From Thermoflavimicrobium daqui (GTDB taxonomy: Bacteria; Bacillota; Bacilli; Thermoactinomycetales; Thermoactinomycetaceae), in NCBI RefSeq assembly GCF_003313465.1, contig NZ_KZ845665.1:248001-312000 (forward strand): a stretch of DNA of 64,000 bases. The letters run 5' to 3'. Position numbers and translations under genes: made by a program. Under the pieces are notes generated by a model that was not told the DNA's origin, made no database searches, and saw nothing but the letters and a program-made list of their open reading frames with translations. Positions 54,465-61,761 of this stretch are shown one piece after another. Numbering within the stretch: position 1 is the first letter of the stretch; the number at the start of each line of letters is the position of its first letter.

Positions 54465-57400
54465 ATGGTTTTGCAAACACCGTTTCTTAGTCAGATTGAA
54501 AATTTCCAAATGGTAACCGATGAGTTCTTTGTAAAGAGCAGAACATATAGAGAAAAGTCAGGTCAGCTAGAACAAGCTTTAATACTTGGAGATCGCTTGT
54601 TAGTAGCCGGTAAAGGAATCTCTCCTTGGGGACTTATCGATAGGTTTAGTGAAAGATTACATACTTATTCCACAAGTAATCCCAAGTCTTTATTAGAATT
54701 GATAGATGAATGGTTTAAAGTTGTATATCACTACGTTTTTCCTAAACAGCCTCTTTATCCTGAAATGAATCTTTGGGAGATAATGAATGTACTTCAAGTT
54801 CATTCGGATGATCTTGAGGATGAAATTAATCGATTATTTGATTTGGCATATCAAATGAGAAATAGCTTGATCTATTCAGATCAACCATTGTCGGATATTA
54901 AAGAAGATCAATTGATCAAGGCGACAATGGCTGTTATCATTGCACCATTGTATCGACATTTTGAAGCCATTCAATTACGACTAAGAAATTTAGTTGTTCA
55001 TTCGATAGAAAACGAAGAAACGATCTCTCTTTTGCAATCGACTGAAAGTGTTCGTTTACAAAAAGTCAAAGCTTTCTTGACACGCGAAGAATTGGTTTTA
55101 CAAATGACGAAAAAATTACAATTGAATGACGGAAATAGGGAGCAAGGGAAATATTATTTGTTAACAGGGTTTGAAGGAAGTGGAAAATCTACATTAGTAA
55201 GTCAAATGATCGAAAATTTAGTTAACACGACTCCTGTTTATGGTTTCTATGCTGATCATGTGCAGCGAACTGCACCTTGGTTACCTTTTACTCTTTTTGT
55301 TGATGGGAAGCAGTCGAATCGGATAGGAACGTTGATGAATTCAGTAATGGAACAAGCGAATACACTGATGGTAAACCCAATTCATCAACAAATTTTGCCA
55401 AAGGAACCACTTTCGAAAAGAATGGAGCAGTATCGCAGGTTAATCACGCAATTATTGGAGCAAATGGTTAAGGAGCGTGGACAAGCGCTACTTATTATCG
55501 ATCACTTCGATGAAATAGGTAAATATGATAACCAACTTTTTTCTTTTCTGCCTACATCATTACCTCTAGGTGCAAAGGTTTTACTAACAACTCAATCGAA
55601 CTCATTCGCTGAAAGGTGGGTTCATCATCATATTAAAGCAAATTCATTAGAAATATGGCGAATAGGCCATTTTACAGAGCAGGAAGCACTTGATGTTTTA
55701 AGTGTTAATGAAGATAAAGTAGGAGCACGTGAAGTAAGCAAATGGTGGCATAAGAACGCAGGTTGGCCTGTATATGTTCAATATGTCTCCCAACAATTGC
55801 AAGAGGGAAAAGAACTACAAGATATTCAGCCTTTTCAAGCTCACATTTTTTTTGAAGAGTGGATACAAGAATGGAATCATTCAAGTGATACGAAAGAACA
55901 AGCAGCTTTAGATAAAGTATTAAAACTGTTAGCTATATTTGAGCCGGTTGGCCCGCTTCATTTAGATCTCGTGCATTATTTTTTATATCAAAATGGAATT
56001 CAAATCGATAAACCAACTCTGAAAAAAAGATTAGCAAAGTTTAATGGTCAGCTAGAAGGTTTAAATTCACAAATGCTTAGATTAAGCTTATCTTCGTATG
56101 CTGAGTATATTCGTGAAACTTATTATAATCAATTCGACTTAATTCCGTTCTTTAAAAAGATCATTCATTGGTTGCTTCAGTTAAAAGAGTATTTTGATAC
56201 AAAGGTTGTGCTCGATGTTTTAAGTCGATTCACCTTTCATTGGGCAAATCAACAAAATATTCGCCAAAAGAAATTTGCTGAGATAACGATAAAATTGGTT
56301 GATCAGTTGAATCAAGAAAAAGAAGCAGATCTCTTGTATGGAATGTTTCAACAGATCCAAAAGGATAAAGGGATGACATTACTGGCTAGCCATTGTTTAA
56401 GAAAATCAGCTGATTTAGGACATGCTCCGGCTATGTTGGCAATGGGAATGGAACGATTAGGGGGGAAAAGGAGCAAAGAGAAGTTTGCTGAAGGTATAAT
56501 GTGGTTGGAAAGAGCTGCAAATCAAGGAAATACTGAAGCGATGCTGGTGTTGAGTAACTACTTACTTGACGGTAAAGGAATGGAACGAGATATAGACAAG
56601 GGGAGAGAATGGCTCGAAAAAGCAGTTGAGTGTGGTTATGATGAAGCAGTATTAACATTAGCGAATCGCCTGTTAGATCGAAAAGGATTGCCGCGGAATG
56701 AATCGCGCGGAAAATACTTGTTAGAGAAATTGGCTTACAGTGGGCACACAGGAGCAATGGTAAAACTGGCTCGTCGCCTGTTAGATCGTCGAGGACTTAA
56801 GCGTGATGTAATAGAAGGAGAAAAGTGGCTTAAAGAAGCAGCACGTAGGGACCATGTAGCTGCGATGCTGGAGTTAGGTCGTCGGTTTATGCAAGGAAAG
56901 GGATTACCGAAGGACGAAGAATTAGGTAGAAAATGGCTTGAAAAAGCGATAAAGTGTGGACATGTTGGAGCCATGTATACTTTAGGAAGTTGCTTATTAG
57001 CAAAAGGAAAAGAAGAAGGAAGAAGTTGGCTGGAAAAAGCAGCTGTTCGAGGTCATACAGGAGCCATGCTTGAACTAGGGCGCCGTTTTCTAGATGGAAA
57101 AGGCATAAGCCGTCAAGAAATAGTAGGGAGAAAGTGGCTAGAAGAAGCAGCGCATAATGGAAATTCTGGTGCGATGCTCGAGCTGGGTCGTCGTTTATTA
57201 GATGGAAGAGGATTGGAGGCTGAACAAGAAAATGGAAAGAAATGGCTGGAGAAAGCTGCGAAAGATGGGAATACAGGAGCAAAATTGGAACTCAGTCGCC
57301 GCCTATTAGATGGAAAGGGGCTAGAGGTGAACAAATGGGAAGGAAAGGCATGGCTAGAACAGCTCGCAAGTCAAGGAAATGAAGGGGCGATGCTTGAATT

Positions 57401-57803
57401 GGGAATACGCTATATTGAAGGGATAGCGCTTGAAAAAGATAAAGTAGCGGGTAGAAATTGGTTAGAAGAAGCAGCTATTAATGGAAATGTTGAAGCAATG
57501 TTTATTCTTGGAAATCGCCTTTTAGATGGAACTGGATTGGACACAGATAAAGAAACAGGGGAAAAGTGGCTAAAAAGAGCTGCTGAGTATGGAAATGTAA
57601 AGGCCATGATTACTTTGGCAGATCGATTGTTAGAGGGGCATGGCTTAGAAAAATGCGAAGTTAAAGGAAAGAATTGGCTTGAAGAGGCAGCTATATCAGG
57701 TAATGTTGGGGCCATGCTCGAGTTAGGAAAGCGACTCTGTACGGGTACAGGATTGGAACAAAATCAACTGGAAGGAGAAAAATGGATCAAAGAAGCAAAA
57801 TGA
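54465..57803 (+). CDS. STAND-like P-loop NTPase with HEPN-like N-terminus and Sel1 repeats
   Basis: 1112 residues, no signal peptide. Residues 1-220 are helical and contain RNLVVH (174-179), an R-x4-H motif with the polar residue after Arg usual in HEPN ribonucleases; a similar RNSLIYS (132-138) lacks the His. Walker A is GFEGSGKST (235-243), Walker B ALLIIDHFDE (341-350), and KVLLTTQSN (371-379) fits a sensor strand, as in NACHT/AP-ATPase STAND proteins. About 400-640 is a helical arm. From about 652 to the end there are roughly a dozen 32-36-residue Sel1 (TPR-like) repeats with consensus GN-x-GAMLELGRRLLDGKG and a following G-x-x-WLEEAA. The effector-NTPase-repeat order is that of antiviral STAND proteins, but no defence neighbours are present. 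SD GAAGAGGT is very close to the ATG. Confidence 0.75.
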   Translation: MVLQTPFLSQIENFQMVTDEFFVKSRTYREKSGQLEQALILGDRLLVAGKGISPWGLIDRFSERLHTYSTSNPKSLLELIDEWFKVVYHYVFPKQPLYPEMNLWEIMNVLQVHSDDLEDEINRLFDLAYQMRNSLIYSDQPLSDIKEDQLIKATMAVIIAPLYRHFEAIQLRLRNLVVHSIENEETISLLQSTESVRLQKVKAFLTREELVLQMTKKLQLNDGNREQGKYYLLTGFEGSGKSTLVSQMIENLVNTTPVYGFYADHVQRTAPWLPFTLFVDGKQSNRIGTLMNSVMEQANTLMVNPIHQQILPKEPLSKRMEQYRRLITQLLEQMVKERGQALLIIDHFDEIGKYDNQLFSFLPTSLPLGAKVLLTTQSNSFAERWVHHHIKANSLEIWRIGHFTEQEALDVLSVNEDKVGAREVSKWWHKNAGWPVYVQYVSQQLQEGKELQDIQPFQAHIFFEEWIQEWNHSSDTKEQAALDKVLKLLAIFEPVGPLHLDLVHYFLYQNGIQIDKPTLKKRLAKFNGQLEGLNSQMLRLSLSSYAEYIRETYYNQFDLIPFFKKIIHWLLQLKEYFDTKVVLDVLSRFTFHWANQQNIRQKKFAEITIKLVDQLNQEKEADLLYGMFQQIQKDKGMTLLASHCLRKSADLGHAPAMLAMGMERLGGKRSKEKFAEGIMWLERAANQGNTEAMLVLSNYLLDGKGMERDIDKGREWLEKAVECGYDEAVLTLANRLLDRKGLPRNESRGKYLLEKLAYSGHTGAMVKLARRLLDRRGLKRDVIEGEKWLKEAARRDHVAAMLELGRRFMQGKGLPKDEELGRKWLEKAIKCGHVGAMYTLGSCLLAKGKEEGRSWLEKAAVRGHTGAMLELGRRFLDGKGISRQEIVGRKWLEEAAHNGNSGAMLELGRRLLDGRGLEAEQENGKKWLEKAAKDGNTGAKLELSRRLLDGKGLEVNKWEGKAWLEQLASQGNEGAMLELGIRYIEGIALEKDKVAGRNWLEEAAINGNVEAMFILGNRLLDGTGLDTDKETGEKWLKRAAEYGNVKAMITLADRLLEGHGLEKCEVKGKNWLEEAAISGNVGAMLELGKRLCTGTGLEQNQLEGEKWIKEAK

Positions 57804-57825
57804 AGCCATTCATAAATAGGATCTT

Positions 57826-57864
57826 TAAACCTAGCATCCAATAGAAAGGTGCTAGGTTTATTTT
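57826..57864 (+). terminator. Terminator of the STAND gene
   Basis: TAAACCTAGCA (57826-57836) pairs perfectly with TGCTAGGTTTA (57850-57860), followed by TTTT. Confidence 0.85.
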
Positions 57865-57942
57865 AACATCGGACAATTATGACTTATCAAAATAGTATAT
57901 TTTTGTATAATAAGTATTAAATAGAAGTGAAGGGGTGAGAAA

Positions 57943-58566
57943 TTGATTTCCTTTGATTTTACACCACGAGAAAAGAAAATGTTGATCTCTCTATTTGTAA
58001 TGGGAATAATTACAGTAATTGCCGTTTTCTTACCTGAGCAGACTGATTCACCTCTAGAGGAGACAAAATTACAAGATTATCGTCCAGTGAAGGAGAAAAT
58101 AGAAAAATCACCTTCAACGAAATCTTCACAGCTTATCGTTGATGTAAAAGGTGCTGTCTATAAGCCTGGAATATATGAACTCAATTCACCAGCTCGTGCT
58201 TATCAAGCGATTCAAAAAGCTGGGGGAGCTAGAGATATTGCAGACCTGAATCGGGTTAATTTAGCAGAGGAGATCAAAGATGGTATGGTCATATATGTAC
58301 CGAAGAAGGGAGAAGAAATAACGAGTATCGGACAAGCTCCAGCAATTAATATAGGATCGTCCCAAAATTCTGACCAAAAAGTAAATATCAATAAGGCCAC
58401 TCTCCAGGAACTAGAAGAATTAGAAGGACTAGGGCCAGCTAAAGCAAAAGCGATTATAAAATATCGTGAAGAACATGGTCCATTTCGTACAGTAGATGAT
58501 TTGACTGGCGTACCTGGGATTGGTGAAAAGACTCTAAATCGATTTCGTGAACAGATCACAGTTTAG
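57943..58566 (+). CDS. comEA: Competence DNA receptor ComEA
   Basis: 207 residues, TTG start behind GAAGGGGTGAG. One N-terminal membrane span (MLISLFVMGIITVIAVFL), a linker, an SLBB/oligomerization domain (LIVDVKGAVYKPGIYELNSP, about 65-125) and a C-terminal double helix-hairpin-helix (VNINKATLQELEELEGLGPA; GVPGIGEKTLNRFREQI). It binds incoming double-stranded DNA at the outer face of the membrane and passes it to ComEC. A TATAAT lies at 57906-57911. I see no complete pair of ComK AT-boxes by eye. Confidence 0.95.
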   Translation: MISFDFTPREKKMLISLFVMGIITVIAVFLPEQTDSPLEETKLQDYRPVKEKIEKSPSTKSSQLIVDVKGAVYKPGIYELNSPARAYQAIQKAGGARDIADLNRVNLAEEIKDGMVIYVPKKGEEITSIGQAPAINIGSSQNSDQKVNINKATLQELEELEGLGPAKAKAIIKYREEHGPFRTVDDLTGVPGIGEKTLNRFREQITV

Positions 58567-58569
58567 ATA

Positions 58570-58608
58570 AAAATGGTACCATCCCTATAAGAGGAAAGGT
58601 ACCATTTT
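58570..58608. terminator. Bidirectional terminator between comEA and rocD
   Basis: AAAATGGTACC (58570-58580) pairs perfectly with GGTACCATTTT (58598-58608), with A/T runs on both sides, serving the convergent genes. Confidence 0.88.
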
Positions 58609-58624
58609 ACTTGCTGTATTTAAA

Positions 58625-59818
58625 TTACTTCGTTAGAACTTTTTTCACTTTGTCCAATGCAAGATCGAGCTCTTCTTTGGTAATGGTTAGTGGTGGAGCA
58701 AAACGAATGGTATTTTCATGTGTTTCTTTACAGAGAAGTCCTTCTTCCATTAATTGTTCACAGTATGAGCGTGCTGCTTCGTGAAGTTCCATTCCAATAA
58801 ATAGCCCTTTTCCGCGAACTTCTTTAATGATAGGGTTTTCGATTTTACGTAGCTCTTCGATAAAATATTCACCGAGTTCACGTGAGCGTTTGGGTAATTC
58901 TTCTTCTTCGAGTACGTCAAGAGCAGCAATGGCTACAGCACAAGCAAGTGGATTCCCACCAAAAGTCGAACCATGAGAACCTGGTTCAAACACGCCAAGA
59001 ATCTCTTTATCAGCAGCAACAGCAGAAATTGGCATGACACCACCACCGAGTGCTTTACCCATGATTACCATATCGGGCTTAACATTTTCCCAATCACAAG
59101 CAAAAGTTTGCCCTGTACGTCCGAATCCTGTTTGAATTTCATCAGCGATAAATAGTACTTGGTTTTCTTTACAAATTTCATAAGCTGCTTGGAGATAGCC
59201 TTCTGGAGGTACAATAACCCCAGCTTCACCTTGGATAGGTTCAAGCATGAAAGCTGCTGTATTAGGCGTAATTGCGTTTTTTAAAGCTTCGAGATCACCA
59301 TAAGGAATCACTTTAAACCCAGGGGTAAGTGGACCAAAACCACGTTGATATTCTTCATTAGAAGAAAGTGAAATCGCTGTCACTGTTCGGCCGTGGAAAT
59401 TGTCTTCACATACGATAATCTCTGCTTGATTGTCAGGTACCTTTTTAATATCATAAGCCCAGCGACGAGCTGCTTTGATAGCGGTTTCGACAGCTTCAGC
59501 ACCTGTATTCATCGGAAGGACCATTTCTTTTCCAGTCATTGCTGCGACTTTTTCATAAAAAATACCCAGCTTATCATTATGGAAAGCCCGGGATGTTAAG
59601 GTAATTTGATCTGCTTGTTCTTTTAACGCTTGAATTAAACGAGGATGGCGATGTCCATGATTTAATGCGGAATAGGCACTAAGCATATCCATATATCGAT
59701 TGCCATCGGCATCTTCAACCCAGATTCCTTCACCTTTTGCTAAAACAATAGGAAGTGGATGATAATTTCGTGCACCATATTTTTCTGTTAATTCAATTAA
59801 AGCTTGGTTTTTAGACAT
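58625..59818 (-). CDS. rocD: Ornithine aminotransferase
   Basis: 397 residues, class III PLP aminotransferase. It transfers the delta-amino group of ornithine to 2-oxoglutarate, giving glutamate semialdehyde. Visible: [33 protein letters not shown], the Asp of [14 protein letters not shown], and the PLP lysine in [38 protein letters not shown] follows. The N-terminal sequence [20 protein letters not shown] is typical of RocD. SD AGGAGGA on the minus strand. It sits, in reverse, between comEA and dcd. Confidence 0.95.
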   Translation of the reverse strand: MSKNQALIELTEKYGARNYHPLPIVLAKGEGIWVEDADGNRYMDMLSAYSALNHGHRHPRLIQALKEQADQITLTSRAFHNDKLGIFYEKVAAMTGKEMVLPMNTGAEAVETAIKAARRWAYDIKKVPDNQAEIIVCEDNFHGRTVTAISLSSNEEYQRGFGPLTPGFKVIPYGDLEALKNAITPNTAAFMLEPIQGEAGVIVPPEGYLQAAYEICKENQVLFIADEIQTGFGRTGQTFACDWENVKPDMVIMGKALGGGVMPISAVAADKEILGVFEPGSHGSTFGGNPLACAVAIAALDVLEEEELPKRSRELGEYFIEELRKIENPIIKEVRGKGLFIGMELHEAARSYCEQLMEEGLLCKETHENTIRFAPPLTITKEELDLALDKVKKVLTK

Positions 59819-60210
59819 AATATATCCTCCTTTTTACTTGATACTTCACATATATTGTAAGTTGTAAAATGCTAGAAATCAATAAAATGCATGTTTAATC
59901 GCAAGGGTGAATTTATTTAATTTAGAAGAGTTTATATTTAAATTTTAAAAAGCCTTATTTAATTGGTAAGATAAACCCTTCATTTCTATGCTTTCTTAAA
60001 GAGTGGATGTATATACATACATCCTTTGCTTAGGGGTCGATAGAATAAAAAAGTAGAGAGACATCTTTTCTTTATAGAACCGTTTAAGGCTAATGAAAGA
60101 TTTGACGCTAGTTATGTCTTCTTATAAGCACAAAAAAATGGCATATTGTATCCCTTCTAGCATTATGTAAAATGGAAAATGAGAATCCAGTATATAAAGG
60201 AGCTATTAAG
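59819..60210. other. 392-bp intergenic region, rocD/dcd divergent promoters
   Basis: AT-rich with no gene. A hairpin-forming palindrome GGATGTAT/ATACATCC lies at 60005-60012 and 60017-60024, a possible operator. The frame of dcd extends upstream to an ATG at 60172 but without a ribosome site. Confidence 0.5.
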
Positions 60211-60768
60211 ATGACCATTAAATCAGATAAGTGGATACGTAAGATGGCACAAGAAAACAAAATGATTGAACCGTTTATAGATCGTAATGTAGGAAAGGGA
60301 GAGGCAGTTAGCTTTGGTTTAAGTAGTTATGGATATGATCTACGAGTAGCTGATGAGTTTAAGATTTTTCATAATGCTTTAAACTCCGTAATCGATCCAA
60401 AGAATATTAGTAAAGACTCTTTTATCGATTTTAAAGGGGATGTATGTATTATTCCACCTAATTCATTTGCGCTTGCTCGTTCTGTGGAGTATTTTCGTAT
60501 CCCGGAAAATGTCTTAGCTGTTTGTGTTGGAAAATCGACTTATGCTCGTTGTGGAATTATTACCAATGTAACGCCATTTGAACCCGGTTGGGAAGGGTAT
60601 GTTACATTAGAAATATCCAATACGACTCCATTACCTGCCAAAATATATGCCAATGAAGGATTATGTCAAGTTTTATTCTTAGAAAGTGATGAAGTATGTG
60701 AAGTCTCTTATCGAGACAAGCAGGGTAAATATCAGCAGCAAGTTGGAATTACCTTACCACAAGTATGA
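60211..60768 (+). CDS. dcd: dCTP deaminase
   Basis: 185 residues from ATG 60211, which has AAAGGAG 8 bases upstream and matches the usual [12 protein letters not shown] start; an ATG at 60172 has no such site. Conserved elements: [15 protein letters not shown], the phosphate/substrate loop [20 protein letters not shown] and the catalytic Glu in [14 protein letters not shown]. It deaminates dCTP to dUTP for dTMP synthesis (a bifunctional dCTP deaminase/dUTPase cannot be excluded). It occupies the place of comEB, a dCMP deaminase, in the Bacillus comE locus. Confidence 0.95.
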   Translation: MTIKSDKWIRKMAQENKMIEPFIDRNVGKGEAVSFGLSSYGYDLRVADEFKIFHNALNSVIDPKNISKDSFIDFKGDVCIIPPNSFALARSVEYFRIPENVLAVCVGKSTYARCGIITNVTPFEPGWEGYVTLEISNTTPLPAKIYANEGLCQVLFLESDEVCEVSYRDKQGKYQQQVGITLPQV

Positions 60769-60771
60769 AAA

Positions 60772-60804
60772 GAAGCCCTTGATTTAAGCAAAATCAAGGG
60801 CTTC
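60772..60804 (-). terminator. Terminator overlapping the 3' end of the chitin-binding-module gene
   Basis: GAAGCCCTTGATTT (60772-60785) pairs perfectly with AAATCAAGGGCTTC (60791-60804); read on the minus strand it is followed by TTTTC. It may also stop dcd transcription. Confidence 0.8.
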
Positions 60805-61441
60805 CGATTGCCTTCCAATAATTTCCTACACCTGGTATAAAGGCGCGATCAGGCTCTTTTCCAACATTAGGATGTACAGCTACATATACCAATCCTAGAT
60901 AAGTGACTTTGTCACCTCTGAAGTACCGTTTATTCGATTTCCATTCATTAATAGTGGATGGATTATCTTTATCTTTGTTCTCCGGGTTGGGTTTTGGAGG
61001 AGAGTTTTCCTGTTCCTCAGGTTCCGGGTTGTTATTAGGTGGCGGAGTACTTTGATTTTGTTTGGCTGATGGTGGAGATGACTTTTCTACTTTTACCTTC
61101 GCCTGTTCATTTTTTATAGGGATGATGACTTCTTTTGGTTTTTCTTGGACCTTTTTAGATTCTTGAGGAAATGTGGCTGGTACATTGATTGTCGAGCTGT
61201 CATCAGGCTTTGCTTTTGGAGTTGGGGTGTTTCCCATAGCAGTTGGTTTGTCTGGTTTGGACTCGGATGTTGCCCATATATAGATCGATCCTGCTGTAAT
61301 GAGTATGAGTAGGGCTGTTCCGATCATAGGCCACATCGATCGACTCATTTTGTTGGGTCTTTTTCTACGTAGAGATGTTTCATCCTTCAGGATAGTCGTT
61401 TCATCCTCTAGGATATTTTTTAAGCGTTTTCGTTTACGCAA
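60794..61441 (-). CDS. Membrane-anchored protein with C-terminal CBM5/12-type module
   Basis: 215 residues. A very basic cytoplasmic N-terminus (MRKRKRLKNILEDETTILKD), one membrane span about 35-58 (WPMIGTALLILITAGSIYIW), a long Pro/Lys/Glu-rich linker (about 60-165) and a C-terminal chitin-binding type-3 style module: EWKSNKRYFRGDKVTYLGLV then YVAVHPNVGKEPD and NYWKAIG, with the spaced aromatics W...Y..GD.V.Y.G..Y.A. It could bind chitin, cellulose or peptidoglycan at the cell surface. There is no catalytic domain. The overall layout matches the 35265-36170 protein. Confidence 0.82.
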   Translation of the reverse strand: MRKRKRLKNILEDETTILKDETSLRRKRPNKMSRSMWPMIGTALLILITAGSIYIWATSESKPDKPTAMGNTPTPKAKPDDSSTINVPATFPQESKKVQEKPKEVIIPIKNEQAKVKVEKSSPPSAKQNQSTPPPNNNPEPEEQENSPPKPNPENKDKDNPSTINEWKSNKRYFRGDKVTYLGLVYVAVHPNVGKEPDRAFIPGVGNYWKAIGSP

Positions 61442-61761
61442 GCTGAATCCCCTTTCTTATAGTTAGAGGTATGATTTACTATTAATATTTTGAATGCAGT
61501 TACTATTTTGTAATATGATAGATGAAATAGCCTATTATTTTTTTATGACTTGTCCCCATTTTTTGAGATTTTACAATGTACTGATATGAGTTCGAGAGCA
61601 CAAAATTACAATACCATAAATATAATACATTTCATAGATATACAAAAGATATATATTTGACAGTTTAAAATAGAATTTGTCGAAATAGGAAGGAAAATCA
61701 TGAGCTTCACGGGAAGTGTAGTAAAGATAATCTAGTATTGGAAAAAGGTGTGAAGAACAAA
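61442..61761. other. 320-bp intergenic region upstream of comEC
   Basis: Very AT-rich, no gene. TTGACA at 61657-61662 could be a -35 element but no good -10 follows at 17 bases. The region should hold promoters for both divergent flanking genes. Confidence 0.4.

Noticed and set aside
56431-57715. Several reverse open frames across the Sel1 array
   Set aside because: They follow the repeat period of the forward gene and have Ser/Pro/Phe-rich shadow composition.
55550-57800. CRISPR or DNA direct-repeat array in the Sel1 region
   Set aside because: Similarity is at protein level with about 108-base period; no identical short repeats with unique spacers occur.
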